A stretch of DNA of 64,000 nucleotides from Diprion similis. Its lineage: Eukaryota > Arthropoda > Insecta > Hymenoptera > Diprionidae. The stretch lies in the NCBI RefSeq assembly GCF_021155765.1, contig NC_060111.1:5986481-6050480 (forward strand). Direction: 5' to 3'. The position numbers were made by a program, and so were the translations under genes. Below are positions 16,745 through 28,007 of the stretch, piece after piece; positions within the stretch are counted from its first letter, which is position 1, and each line of letters starts with the position of its first letter. The notes under the pieces were generated by a model. It was not told where the DNA came from. It did no database searches and was given only the letters and a program-made list of their open reading frames with translations.

Positions 16745-17041
16745 TTAAGGATGTATAAATGAAAGAGTTTCGATTAATTTATTCTTTAACTGGTGGAGAA
16801 AAATAACGTCTCGGTTTCGAGTTTGTATGCATTTCGATATTGTGTGAATTGATAAACTTGAATCTTAACGTTGTAATAGAAAAATGGTGAAAGAAATGAA
16901 AACTAGAATACATGCAGCTAGTTTTCTAACCTATAAAACTATAAAATCAACGTCGACGACGAGTTTTAAATTAGTAATATATGACCAATAGTTATGAATA
17001 ATTACGATTTAATTATTCAATCGTTGTTTCCAAAATGTGTG

Positions 17042-17269
17042 TTAAAAACTCTTAGTTTCTTTCAATAGTTTTTCCCCTGAAACCGGCGCCAGTCGTCCAT
17101 CCATTGCACTTGTTTCATTTTTTGGATCATGCGCAATAGATAAAGTCGACAAAGCCATCATGAGGACATCAAAGGTTCTATTTACCGGTCGAATTTCGAA
17201 CTGTCGGTAACACAGATTCATGCTTTTTTTTTCGAATGATTCGAAAGCGCAAACACTATGGACTTTCAA
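17042..17269 (-). CDS. Small hypothetical ORF (75 codons)
   Basis: A short open frame upstream of MTG1 on the same strand, with an alternative internal Met giving 59 residues. Composition is protein-like (segments FEIRPVNRTFDVLMMALST and GRLAPVSGEKLLKE) but matches no family I recognise, and it has no signal peptide or obvious domain. It may be an exon of an unrecognised gene or chance. Reported only as a candidate. Confidence 0.2.
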   Translation of the reverse strand: MKVHSVCAFESFEKKSMNLCYRQFEIRPVNRTFDVLMMALSTLSIAHDPKNETSAMDGRLAPVSGEKLLKETKSF

Positions 17270-20200
17270 TCTCCAGTCTCATGATTATTAACCGTTGATG
17301 AGAGGATTCATCGAAGTTCCAAGAAAAATGAATATTCGATCATTGATTCGAATCGTAAGATAAAAAGAATCTAATATATATATAGTATAACCCTTACAGA
17401 TTAAGGCACTGTGTTATACGACGAAATACTGAAACTATTTGCCATGTATCCATGCATAACTATATTGGGATCATCTATTATTATACATTAGGGGAGAGAA
17501 CTTAATGAGTCGCGTTTTAATCGTGATATGCTCAAAATAATTATCACCGTACGGTGCGACAACGAAGTAATTGTATGCGTATATTCTTGTAGATACTTGT
17601 CTACGATGTGTATCACCGATAAGCCACCATTTTATCGCTACAGGATGGTCCAGAAACGATCTTCGTCGGCGATGATCTGCCGACGCGAAGCTCCAGGGTA
17701 GGCTTAATTGTCATCTTGATGCGTGCAAACGTGTATCTATCGTGTTACATCCGCATTATGCTCGGTTAATCAACGGTGCATACGAATCGTTCGAGCTAGA
17801 GCAGTAGTATGTATTAATTTATTTTATCCGTTTGCTGTCTTACATAATTTAATTCCCTCATTGGCTCTTACAACACACAACATATCACTTTGCGTAAGCA
17901 ATGTTTTGAATTCAAAGTATACGAAAATGACTTAGAAAAAAAAACGATCCTCAAACTATATATCCTTTGCAAACAATCAAGTTTATTGTTCAATTTTACT
18001 TTTATATTTTCGTCATTACATTGACTATGAGTTACATAACTTTGACAATTAACTGGCCTTGTATGTATGCACGTACAACTTATCTTGCTTTTTATCTTTG
18101 AACAGTTCTATCGTAACATTATTAAAAGTGAAACCGAGTTATACATTTAATACAGTTATCAGTGTTTTCTTAAGTTTTGCTTTAAAGTGGATATCGCAGA
18201 TTTTGTGACAAATTTTGGAATTATAATGTAACGTACGTGGGTTGCTTGTTTGGTTTATCTCGGTTCAAACAAAAAAATTCGAAACATGTAACATTGTCTA
18301 CTCTATAAGTGTAAAACAATTCCATGACATTGTCTGGATGAGCTGATTAACTATAACGTGCAGATTCTACAGCTATTACACAAATTTTAATACACTGGTA
18401 ATTTCTCTAAAATTAATTTTTAAACATTGTTTTTAAGAAGAAAATTCACATCTGTAATGACTCCCAACATATTGATATTTAGATTGTAATAAAAGGAGTG
18501 ATCGGAGAAGGGAAAAAGTCGGAAAAAACAGTTTTGAGATGAGTGTAAAAAAATGGAGTTCTGAAACTTTTGTAATCCATGCAATTTTACAACAGCATAC
18601 TTTTAGTTGTATTTAAGCAGAATAATACATATTACAACAGTTGTACGATTATCCGAATTACAAAGAACAGATACGATGTAAAATTTTGAATGGGCAACGG
18701 TTTCCCGATGTATTGAATTCTACATGTAGGACAAATTAACTTCTAGTCCACAGACGAAAACTAAATTTATTTCACTCATTATGAGAATATGAAAGATGTT
18801 TTATTTAAACCTGAGGATTTTCTAGTTTTACGGTGTTTTTAAATACTAGAAATAAATCCCACTTGATCTCTGTCAAGAGTGAAGTTTTTAACTAATCTCT
18901 GGAATGGATGGTAGTAATTGACTTAGTTCTCTTTTCTTCACAGTCCCTTATCGGCAAAAGAAAATTCATTCAATTTTCTTCTGCAAGCACGAAATTTTTA
19001 TACGCACCAATTAGTTTGCCTGATAAAAATTAGCTCATTCTTTCACTATAATCTCATTTATCAATAGTTGGCTGAATTAAAATCAGAAAGCTTTCTTCAT
19101 TACCTCATGATTTGCATCATGATTCATTGGCCGTCATGGTCAGTATATTGGCTTGTTAATTAAATGTTTGGCGGGAAAAAAATACAAATAAAATCGACAG
19201 TAAGCAAGAGATTTTATGGTTTTTTCTTTCGTGTAATATATTGAAATGTTTGGTTCAATTTGTGGGAATTTGAAATTTTTATTGTAGCGTTTCAAAAGAA
19301 TGTACACATCGCTTCAATAGCGTTGTTAAACTTGATTTCCGAGGTAAAACTTACAGTCGAGGACAAAGAGAATGAGAGAATGATTGAAACCAGTCCTAAT
19401 CTTAGGAAAAGGGTTTCTGAACATAGCCTCAAGTGCTTGTTTGCTTATATTAAAGGTGAAGAACGCATCCTTTGATTGAGCACGTGCAATTATGCTAACG
19501 AAGTAGTTAAATTACACAGGTCTTTGGCTTACACAAATTTATACAATTATCTGCATTCCTGTATTAAGATGTGTTAAATAAAAAAATTTCGTGAAAATAC
19601 CACAGAAAATATTTATCGAATTCTTTTTTTTTCTTTCTCTTTCACCTCTATATCCTGTCTGGTTTTTAATTTTAGAGTATTGATGGATGTTCTATTTTAT
19701 CTCGCAGTCAACATGGTTATCAGGCATTGTGTACACGCTTGCTTGTTAGACAACCCTTGGGTTCCCATAAAACAACAGCTGTGATCAACAATTAATATAG
19801 TGCCTGAACCAGCTACTACCCACAGTTCTCCTGCAATCATCGAAGAGTTGACTCAATTTAATACACTTGTCAGCTCGTACCAGGTTCGATATACCCTGGC
19901 GGCTAAAATAAAGTAAGATTTAAATGCAGAATAAAACCAATATATTATTCCAAATTTCATGATAATGTACTTCAATCAAGATAAGATCAGAGCAAAGTCT
20001 TACCTTATTTGAACCTCGATTATTTTACTTGGAGGATTTTCATAAAGTTCTGCAATTAGTATATCATTTACATCATTTCAAAACTTATTGTTTTTAAGCG
20101 CATCTTGCTATAATTTCAAGTTCACTATTTGCTAATGCTGGGCATGAAAGATTACTGCCGCCAAGATGGTTGTAGCCTTTTCTTACGGTCTAAAAATACT

Positions 20201-20557
20201 TGAGATTCGTTTATTTCCACTTCTAGCGCATTTGTGGCGGTCTGAAACGAATGCATCTGTAATAATAAATACATTTTAAACATGTTCGACTAGTATTTAG
20301 TAAAATATCTGGATCAATTTTAAAATGAGTAGACGATTAGAAGCTGATTTTTTAGCTCAGTATGTTTTCCAACTCGCATATTTATCTTGTTCTGAATTCT
20401 TCCAGCTCTGACTGAAAGGTTTATGTGCTTTGAGAAACAGTTTACGCAATCTGGTTATAAACAGTTTCTACTTACCGCTACTTTGGAACACTTCTCTCCT
20501 CTTCGCTTTACAAGTTGTTCTTTGAGGAGTCCTTTGGTATATTCGCAGCCGACGATC
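17270..20557. other. Intergenic region upstream of SHPK
   Basis: About 3.3 kb of AT-rich sequence without a supported gene. Short ORFs at 17723-17935 and 19260-19475 have no recognisable content. No repeats beyond simple AT tracts were seen. The SHPK promoter presumably lies in the last few hundred bases. Confidence 0.5.
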
Positions 20558-22581
20558 ATGGCGCATTCACAAAAACTAGCATTAGGAATAGATCTCGGTA
20601 CAACTTCAGTTAAAGTAGTCGTTGTGTCAACTGAGACCAAACAGATTGTTAGTAAGCAGTCCAAAGATACGCAGGCTAATGTACCTAGTGATCTGGGTGT
20701 GGAAGGAAACAAGCAGGATGTACCGAAAATTCTATCCGCAGTCCACAGCTGTGTATCACGCATTCCAAAAGATTTGCTTCGCCAGGTATTGCTGAACCAA
20801 TGTTTAGGAATAGATAAAAGCAGTTCTGATTATGATAATACATAGCAAAGAAAAGGAGAAGGAATATTGACTCAAAATTATTGCATAGGTGGTTAATATC
20901 GGAATTTGTGGACAAATGCATGGTGTGACGTTTTGGAAATATTCGTCGGAGGAGGATAATAAGGAGCACGATGGGGTATTTAAGTTGGAAATTTGTCGAG
21001 AAAAAGTATCGCCGCTTTACACTTGGCAAGATTCACGCTGCGATCCAAAATTTCTGGCATCTTTGCCAGCGTCAAAAAGTCATCTAACTACTCACTCTGG
21101 TTACGGCTGTGCTACTGTATTCTGGTTTGCAAAATACAAGTTAGTATGTATTCATTGTCTTTATATCGTCATCTTCAACCATATATATCAACAAGAACTT
21201 CGTTCAGATTCATTTAGCTGCGAACAAGTTTATTTCACCACAGTACAAAAAAAATTTCTTCGCCTTATAGACCTGAAAAGCTGAGCAAATACAATAGATG
21301 TGGTACAGTTCAAGATTTGTTGGTGGCTCTGCTTTGCGGTCGTAGCGAAGTAGCGATCAGCACACAAAATGCAGCTAGCTGGGGATATTTCTTAACAGAA
21401 GAGTCACGTTGGGAGATAGATGTCTTGTCTCAACATGAATTTCCTACACATATTTTACCGAGTAAAATTTTACAGCCCGGACAAGCGGCTGGCTGCTTGG
21501 AGCAAACGTGGTTTGGAATTCCTGCTGGTACACCAGTAGGTACAGTATCGTCGATGATTTATTGTTCGTTAATAAGGGCTTATCTACTTGGAATGCCAAT
21601 TTATTTATCGAATCTTTTCGTAGGTGTTGCTTTAGGTGATCTGCAGTGCTCTGTTTATGCCTTATTAAAAGATCCAACAGATGCGGTACTGAACATATCA
21701 ACTTCAGCGCAACTTGCATACGTTGATCCATTTTTCATTCCAAAACAGTCAGGTGAAACAGGTAATTACTGCGATATTTGGATAGGTCAATATCTTTCTT
21801 AGGTTTAGGATTTCAACAAATCAATAAAACTGTACAAATTTGTAGCAAAAATTCAACATTTTCCATATTTCGAGGGAAAGTACTTGGCAGTAGCTGCATC
21901 TTTGAACGGAGGTAATTCTTTAGCTACATTTGTAAGAGCATTACAACAATGGAGCATGGATTTAGGCTTCTCAATACCACAATGTAGGTATATTTAATAA
22001 AGCAAGGAATGTGAAGTATGCATTGAAAATATATTAATTTACGTTCAATTTATCGTTCAGCTAAGGTTTGGGAAAAGTTAATAACTCTGGGGAAAGAGGA
22101 CACGGCCATTTCTGATTTGGAAATCGTGCCTACTTTGCTTGGTGAACGCCATGCTCCCGAACATACAGCTAGTGTGTCTCAAATAACGCTAGACACCTTA
22201 CAACTTGGCCAGATATTCCGTGCACTTTGTTCTGGGGTAATAAAAAATCTTCATAAGTGAGTAACTGCTAGAACATACTTGTTAAACAATTATCCTCAAT
22301 TAGCATCAAATATTCGTTGCAATGCACTTGATTGAATTTTACTTGGTTCTGTGCTTTAATTGAATTTTAACGGTTCATTCATTTTTCATTTCTTTAGTAT
22401 GATGCCGCAGGAAGTATTGCAAAAGGCTGGAATCCAGCAAATTGTTGGTAATGGATCGGGTTTGGTCCGGAATTTAGTGTTGCAAAAGGAAGTGTTGCGA
22501 TGGTACCAGTTACCATTGGAAATAGGACAGTCGGGAGATGCAGCTCTCGGATCAGCTCTTGCAGTGATTAACCATAACTAG
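20558..22581 (+). CDS. SHPK: Sedoheptulokinase
   Basis: Six coding exons, 20558-20785, 20889-21139, 21271-21761, 21846-21983, 22061-22256 and 22398-22581, give 495 residues (human SHPK has 478). SHPK phosphorylates sedoheptulose to sedoheptulose-7-phosphate, feeding the pentose phosphate pathway in the cytosol. It belongs to the FGGY kinase fold: LGIDLGTTSVKVVVV is the N-terminal phosphate-binding loop, followed by GICGQMHGVTFW, YTWQDSRC, SGYGCATVFW, PYFEGKYLAVAASLNGGN, and near the C-terminus QIVGNGSGLVRN and QSGDAALGSAL. The exon 3 end is ambiguous by 10 bases (TCAG|gtgaaa or ACAG|gtaatt), and both keep frame. The start MAHSQKLALG was chosen because it precedes the phosphate loop directly. 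Tail-to-tail with esc. Confidence 0.95.
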
Positions 22582-23627
22582 AAAACTAGCGAAGCTACAG
22601 ACTCTAAGCCCTGAGTAACACGTCGCCAAACGTAATATGACCTTCTTTTTGAGTCTCAAAGAAAAAAACTAACAATCGTAGTGTTCAAGTATTTTATATG
22701 TATGTATAATAAATTTCAGACTATTAGCGGCGATAAAAATTTGTAATGCCACTGTTTACCAGATTCAAAGTTTCATTTTCATTCATATTTGCTGCATGCA
22801 ACGCCTTTGAAATCTAGATAGTAGATTAAGAATAGAAAGATAGTAGCACTGATATCCTAAAATATTGATACCAAAATCATGGTTTCACAGTTTTAGAATG
22901 ATCTTGCAAGAGTTGAATCTTGAAAATATGACTATGTTTTACATACAGATAACACTAAATTTGCAATATAATAATTTTTTTTATAAATGCATCGCTTCGC
23001 TAACAATACGACTTTCAGTCCCACGTAAACACATGCATCTAATCAGCGTCATTTGTTATTGTTAAACAGAACTTCGTGTCTCAATTTCATTACATATACA
23101 TGAGACGACATTAGCTGTGGATCTGTGTAAATTTTGCACGGAGTGAATAAGGTATAAAGGTACATCAACGATTTTTTCCAACTCATTTTCTAAGTTACAG
23201 GTATGCCCTAAAAGTAAGAAACAAAATTTAAAACAATCTTCAAAGCAGGTATAATAAATACTAACAGTTTTGAACATTCAGAAATGTATATCAAAGGCAC
23301 TTTACTTTACATGTCAACATTTTTTAATGACACATGATAGTATTGCTGTATGTCGCAAGCTTAAGTTACACAGACCATACAAAGTTGAGAATGATGGAAT
23401 GAAAATTCTAAAATTTAATGTATCCAAAACTGTATCGTATTAATACACTTGACACAGCGAGTCAATTATTGTATTATATACAGAAGGAAAAAAAAAAGAA
23501 AACTGTAAGACCTAGTACCGTTATTTACATAGTGAAAAAAAAAGGTAATTTCACATTTAATAACGTCTGTTTTTAATACAGTTATATAGTTTTCCATAAT
23601 TCAGGAATATTGTATTCCTCAGAGGGG
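22582..23627. other. Convergent intergenic / 3' UTR region (SHPK and esc)
   Basis: About 1 kb. An AATAAA near 22709 fits SHPK polyadenylation, and ATTAAA on the minus strand near 23570 fits esc. An A-rich run lies at 23485-23500. No further gene was seen. Confidence 0.5.
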
Positions 23628-24917
23628 TCAATGATCCCTGTTCCATCTCCATATTGTGGCATCATCGCACACGCACAGAAGTACAGAACCGTCTCTGCTC
23701 AAGCTAGTTTGTCGTATTGGTGCGGTGCACCGAGGATGTTCCAATGTGCAACATCGAGCTTGGCCTGGTTCATCAACCTCCAGGTCCCACACATACGTAC
23801 GACCAGCTTGGTTGCCAAGCGCTATTGTCCTCAGCCAGAAATCCATGGAGAATCTTATAAACCATATATCGCATTCCTTGAATTCAAAGCGATGCAGTAC
23901 AGTGGCGCTTGTTTCGCCGTTTCGAAGTTGGGTATCTTCTAATCGTCCAGGTTTCCAGCATACGATACAATTTTCGCAAGATTTACTGAGTATGAAGTCT
24001 CCGTACCATTTAACGCAGTCCACATAATTGCGATGTACATCTCTTGTTGTGAAGTCGGGAAAATGTTGCAGAATCGAGTCAAAAGGTCTCCCGTTGCGGG
24101 TCGGATTGCAGTAATACGACTGCTTGATAGCATCCAGCATTTCCCCTTTATCAAGCGACCAAAGTTTCAACGCGTGATCCATGCCGCAAGATATTATCCG
24201 TTGTCCCGTCATATCAAAGTCTGCGCTCAAGACCTCATCCCTGTGACCTTCGACACCTCCAAATATTGCTATGCAAACATCAGTCTTAATATTCCATAAA
24301 CGTAGAGCGTGATCTTTCGAAGCTGAAAGAAGGATGTTTGGATCCTTTGGATGAATCTTCAGCTCATTAATTGCATGACCGTGACCAATGTAGTGCTTAA
24401 TGCACGTCATAGTTACAGTACTAATTACTCTAATCACTCCTCGAGAGCCTGCGACGGCTAATAAAGGTTTTCCCGAATCATCGTAGGTCCATACACATGT
24501 GTAGAAATTTTCTTCACTGTCAGGATCAGCGTAACATTGCCGAAGCCTGATATTGTTTCCCTCAGGACATTCGTAAATGCTGACTCTGTTACTTCCCACC
24601 GATGCAAATATCATCGGTTCGCCTTCTTTGAGGTGGTGATTGAACTGAGCCCCAAACAAAGGCTGCCCATGGTCTTCCTTGACGCTACAACAGTATTTAT
24701 ACATCGGTTTGTCATTCACAGACTTGTTCTTCGCCGTTTTACTTCGTCGTCTTCCCTTCTTCTTATAACGAGCACTGCGAGTCGGAGTATCGCTTCGATG
24801 CGTTCCTGCAGTCGAATTGCTACCAATACTACACTCTGTTTCGTCACTATCATTGTCGGTATCTTCTTGACTTGAAGTATAAGTCTGGCACTGAGGTTTC
24901 GCACCAGCTTTCTTCAT
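23628..24917 (-). CDS. esc: Polycomb protein Esc / EED homologue (WD40)
   Basis: A single uninterrupted coding exon of 429 residues from the ATG at 24917 (Drosophila Esc 425, human EED 441). EED is the PRC2 subunit that binds H3K27me3 and stimulates EZH2. Residues 1-70 are a low-complexity tail: acidic, then Ser/Thr-rich, then a basic patch [14 protein letters not shown]. The conserved WD40 propeller starts near residue 72 ([20 protein letters not shown]) and continues with the recognisable [89 protein letters not shown] and a final DATIWRW. Upstream in-frame codons reach 25067 but are interrupted by a likely splice acceptor, so the ATG at 24917 is preferred. The gene is directly downstream of CENP-M on the same strand. 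Confidence 0.97.
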   Translation of the reverse strand: MKKAGAKPQCQTYTSSQEDTDNDSDETECSIGSNSTAGTHRSDTPTRSARYKKKGRRRSKTAKNKSVNDKPMYKYCCSVKEDHGQPLFGAQFNHHLKEGEPMIFASVGSNRVSIYECPEGNNIRLRQCYADPDSEENFYTCVWTYDDSGKPLLAVAGSRGVIRVISTVTMTCIKHYIGHGHAINELKIHPKDPNILLSASKDHALRLWNIKTDVCIAIFGGVEGHRDEVLSADFDMTGQRIISCGMDHALKLWSLDKGEMLDAIKQSYYCNPTRNGRPFDSILQHFPDFTTRDVHRNYVDCVKWYGDFILSKSCENCIVCWKPGRLEDTQLRNGETSATVLHRFEFKECDIWFIRFSMDFWLRTIALGNQAGRTYVWDLEVDEPGQARCCTLEHPRCTAPIRQTSLSRDGSVLLCVCDDATIWRWNRDH

Positions 24918-25005
24918 TATATCTTCCGTTTGTTGATAATCTGGAAGTGTACATATCCCAAAAATTAAAAACACCAGATTGAGTGGTAGATATTCCTTGA
25001 AGAGT

Positions 25006-25172
25006 CTGAAAAACGAGTTTTTATCTCCTTTTTTGGTATTTAGTAAGAAACAAAAAATGGTATTCAAATACTATTTGTCAAATCTTGGAGAGTTTTTCAT
25101 AAATATAAATTTTATGCAATTATTTTTTCTGACTTATTTGAATAATTATTTTACTTTGTACATTTGACTCAC
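25006..25172 (-). other. Predicted intron linking the CENP-M last exon to the esc exon
   Basis: Reading the minus strand, TTCAG|gtgagt (donor at 25172) lies 13 bases after the CENP-M stop codon, and cgtttttcag|ACTCTTC (acceptor ending 25006) lies 88 bases before the esc ATG. Both are strong consensus sites, and the 167 bp between them contain no AATAAA or ATTAAA. This may be the 5' UTR intron of esc transcripts that begin inside or upstream of CENP-M, or an intron of a dicistronic RNA. Confidence 0.6.
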
Positions 25173-25185
25173 CTGAACTGCACAT

Positions 25186-26142
25186 TTATGCCACAGAATC
25201 ATCAACGATGTACATTGATGTATATTGATCACGGATGTTTAACAATGGCAATCCGCTTTTCTGACCAAGAACTGCGCAAGATAAATTGATAATTTGGTCA
25301 CCCAAATACAGACAATCCTCCGGTACCTAAGTGAAAATTTGTATTCAGTTTTTTACCTTCTTAAAATATATCTATCTTTATTTAAGAAATCAACATTGTG
25401 TAGTGTTTAGAGGTCTTGAAACTGTGTACAAAAAATCAAAAAACTAGTACAAAACAAATGAAACTTACATTGACATTCGAATTGAGAAGCCGAAGATTGT
25501 ACTTGTCGCAAACTTCCAAAATCTGATCTTGCGTCACACCCATAGCATTTGACGATATGTTGTTACCATTTACTAAACAGGTGCTACTAAATAATATAAA
25601 ACTCTGATCAACCAGCAGAATATTCTTCTCGACCTGAATGAATAGAAGAAACAAAAAATAGGTAATTACGATTGGGGAGAAAAACAAATGCAGGTTTTTC
25701 TTCTCTCTTGAAACCATTAATACATAACGGATAAAATAATTTTCATCGTTAATACCCACCTCTTTCAAAGATAGCGTGAGCCGCGAATCGATTGCAAATA
25801 CGATGAAATCGACGTGAAGATTTTCATGAGTGGCGATAACTTCGCCGACAGACTCGCACCGATGTATGAGGATTCGTTGTTTTTTCCTTGATGCACTATT
25901 CAGCAATCCTTGAGATATTTTCTCGCAATATTCGGCGGTGGAAACGATCTGCGAGATTGAAGTTGTGCGTTGTTCCGTTAGGGACGATTGTTGTCAGTAT
26001 TTCTTTTTTTTCCAAGTAAGGAAACAGAAAGAGACAAAATAAAAAAAAAAAAAAAAACAACCAGTAACGAAAGCGTAGGTCTTACCAAAAACGAAATGAC
26101 CGCGAAATTTTTTCGTATTCCATAACGCAAGACCTGGGCCAT
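25186..26142 (-). CDS. CENPM: Centromere protein M (CENP-M) homologue
   Basis: Four coding exons, 26142-26086, 25948-25760, 25633-25469 and 25326-25186, give 183 residues (human CENP-M has 180). All introns are GT-AG and phase 0. CENP-M is a small-GTPase-like pseudoenzyme in the CENP-H/I/K/M module of the inner kinetochore. Visible similarity to the family: an N-terminal strand ending NFAVISFLIV; a central VDFIVFAIDSRLTLSLKEVE resembling the vertebrate IDLIVFVVNLHSKYSL block; then LVDQSFILFSSTCLVNG with VTQDQILEVCDKYNLRLLNS; and a C-terminal helix with GLPLLNI. There is no P-loop GKS, as expected of the pseudo-GTPase. The ATG at 26142 fits the family's N-terminal length, and no upstream in-frame start was found. 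Identification rests on pattern, length and order, and is short of certain. Confidence 0.8.
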
Positions 26143-27024
26143 TAGAAACCAAACATCCGACGTTTGCCACCGGCAACCGCCACTAAATACACCGTTGTAT
26201 CGTATCCGTCCAGCATATTACAAATCTAACCTATAAATCGTAATCTACAGCAATCACTTTGCCGCCTTCGAAGATGCTTCGGAGCAGTCGGGTTCGCCCT
26301 GTTTCTTCACTCACTGCTAACAATAAGCATAAGCGCGCGCGTAACGCAATGGCAGTGCGCAACGGTAAACGCTGTGTGCATGACGATCTTTAGCGACATC
26401 TACAAAACTCGTATGTGATTGGTTAGTTCGATAACTTCAATCCCCGCAACACGGGATGAATTCCAATGAATTCTATGGAAACGTTAGCGCCAAACGAGTG
26501 TTCAAACGAAATGAGATCAGTCTGATCCTGATCTTCGGCACCCAGGGGATGAAACTCCGCGAAATCGGCGTATCTCAGTGATAAATTTCAAGAATAGATC
26601 TCTCTAACCTTCTGTAGTCAGTTTTGTATACCTATGTCATGTATATTATGAACTTGTCGAGAACAAAAAATACGGTAGACCTGAACACAAAGACATCTTC
26701 ATTGAAGGTACTAAAGGACAAGAGAAAATTACAGTGTTTCTCTGTACCTTGAAAATATACATAAAGGTACCTAGTATGTAGACATTTTTATAATTTTGAA
26801 CGAATCAGCGTTTTTTCTCCCCCAAAAGGAATATTGCTGATTGGTTATTCGAATATTCAATTATCCGGACGATACTGGGTTCCAATTAGTTCGGGTAATT
26901 GATGTTCTAATGTATACACATTATTCGAATTAAAACTTCATTGTTACAAAAAGTGGGATTTTACAACTTTTCTTTGATAATAGACACTGAAAAGTGTTAC
27001 ATGGTTTTAAAAAAAGGAACCGCT
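26143..27024. other. Intergenic region between CENP-M and the lectin gene
   Basis: About 880 bp. The part nearest CENP-M (26250-26400) is richer in GC and CpG (a GCGCGCGCG run near 26332) and is a likely promoter. The rest is AT-rich with no ORF of note. The lectin polyadenylation site probably falls near 26930-27020. Confidence 0.45.
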
Positions 27025-27813
27025 CTATACGAGAATAATTTCGCAAATGAAGCTTCCTGTTGTATCGCCGGCATCTTCTCGTAGTCCTTCGACATTGAGA
27101 TACGTAACCTTTTTCTCTACATCTTGAGGGTGGGCACTGGGTGCCCATGGTAATGAAGTGAGAGGTAGACCTGGTGAAAAAATATCAATATAGTATATCT
27201 GAAATAATTGCCATTTCAAAATATTTATCGGAGATACTTGAATCGCCACCATAATCTCAGTGGGTTTTTACTCGCCATTGTTCCATAATTTTCCCCGGTA
27301 GTCTTGAAAATATTTGCAGGCATGGTGGGAATGAAACAAATTTAAATAAAGATTATTATTTACCAGTTCTATCGCTCGTCCATTCATGGCCGTCGTAAGT
27401 TTTGTGAATGCCCAAGTATGGCTGAACTTTGCCGTTCGTCACAGAGTACGCGTAACGAATTTTTTTGAACGAATCGGGACTTGCCAAGTTAGCACCCTCC
27501 AGAATACAACGTTTTCTAGCTTCGTTCCATGTCGGTGCGGCAACCTCAACCCATTTGTAGGCCGTACTGACATCTGGGAAGGCTGTATATCCTATGGGCA
27601 ACGCCTTGGGTTGTGATACGCTCACTGAGTTTTGACCTGGAACTGAACGAAGAGAAATACTGAAGCATGTTTAAACGAGACGGAGTAATGCTTTATTGGT
27701 GAATTTCTTCATTGCAATTTCATACCTGAGGTAAAGTTTTCGTAAATACAATTCGTGGTACCAACCAGGTGACAGAAGAGCTGCAAGGGTAACGTGACAA
27801 GTAAATTCGACAT
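27025..27813 (-). CDS. Secreted C-type lectin-like protein (hemolymph LPS-binding protein type)
   Basis: Three coding exons, 27813-27726, 27642-27364 and 27170-27025, give 170 residues. The first about 18 residues (MSNLLVTLPLQLFCHLVG) can act as a signal peptide, although they lack the usual basic residue near Met. The C-type lectin fold is shown by YTAFPDVSTAYKWVEVAAPTW, WNEARKRCILEGANLASP (alpha-1 and alpha-2 with Cys1), YLGIHKTYDGHEWTSD, and the terminal GSFICEIIL (Cys4). The layout resembles insect immune lectins that bind bacterial surface sugars in hemolymph. Oddly, the inner disulfide pair and the WND/EPN or QPD calcium-binding motifs are missing; the corresponding segment is WAPSAHPQDVEKKVTYLN. 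Calcium-dependent sugar binding is therefore doubtful. The neighbouring promoter has a TATA box and a Rel site. Confidence 0.85.
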
Positions 27814-27938
27814 CTTTGGAGTTCTTCTCCCTTCAGGCTATACTCCTCTTCTTTGTCTTTCGTTTGGTTATATTCTGATAGGAATTTGCCAAACTATATT
27901 CTTTGTCTGAGGATAAGTGCCTACCTATCTTGTGAGTT

Positions 27939-27946
27939 TATTTATA
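27939..27946 (-). promoter_or_regulatory. TATA box of the lectin gene
   Basis: TATAAATA on the minus strand, 126 bases upstream of the lectin ATG, would place transcription start near 27912 and leave a 5' UTR of about 100 bases. Inference from motif and position. Confidence 0.55.
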
Positions 27947-27998
27947 CAGTCACTACTGGTCTGAACTGAACAAGGTTCGTCGATTTGACTACGCATAC

Positions 27999-28007
27999 GG
28001 TTTTCCC
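27999..28007 (-). promoter_or_regulatory. Rel/NF-kB (Dorsal/Dif-type) site upstream of the lectin gene
   Basis: GGGAAAACC on the minus strand fits the GGG(A/T)4CC core of Drosophila Dorsal/Dif sites. It lies about 53 bases upstream of the TATA box, as in many inducible insect immune genes. Single motif; function is inferred. Confidence 0.45.

Noticed and set aside
24033-24299. Plus-strand ORFs antisense to esc
   Set aside because: They are shadows of the conserved WD40 coding exon on the minus strand.
25068-25167. Possible longer N-terminus of Esc (open frame reaching 25067)
   Set aside because: The extension is hydrophobic, unlike EED N-termini, and crosses a strong splice acceptor at 25006, so it is better read as an intron plus 5' UTR.
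26090-26176. Alternative CENP-M start reading LPVANVGCLVSNGPGLALW
   Set aside because: That frame has no ATG and an in-frame stop just upstream; the frame from the ATG at 26142 splices in phase and fits the family.
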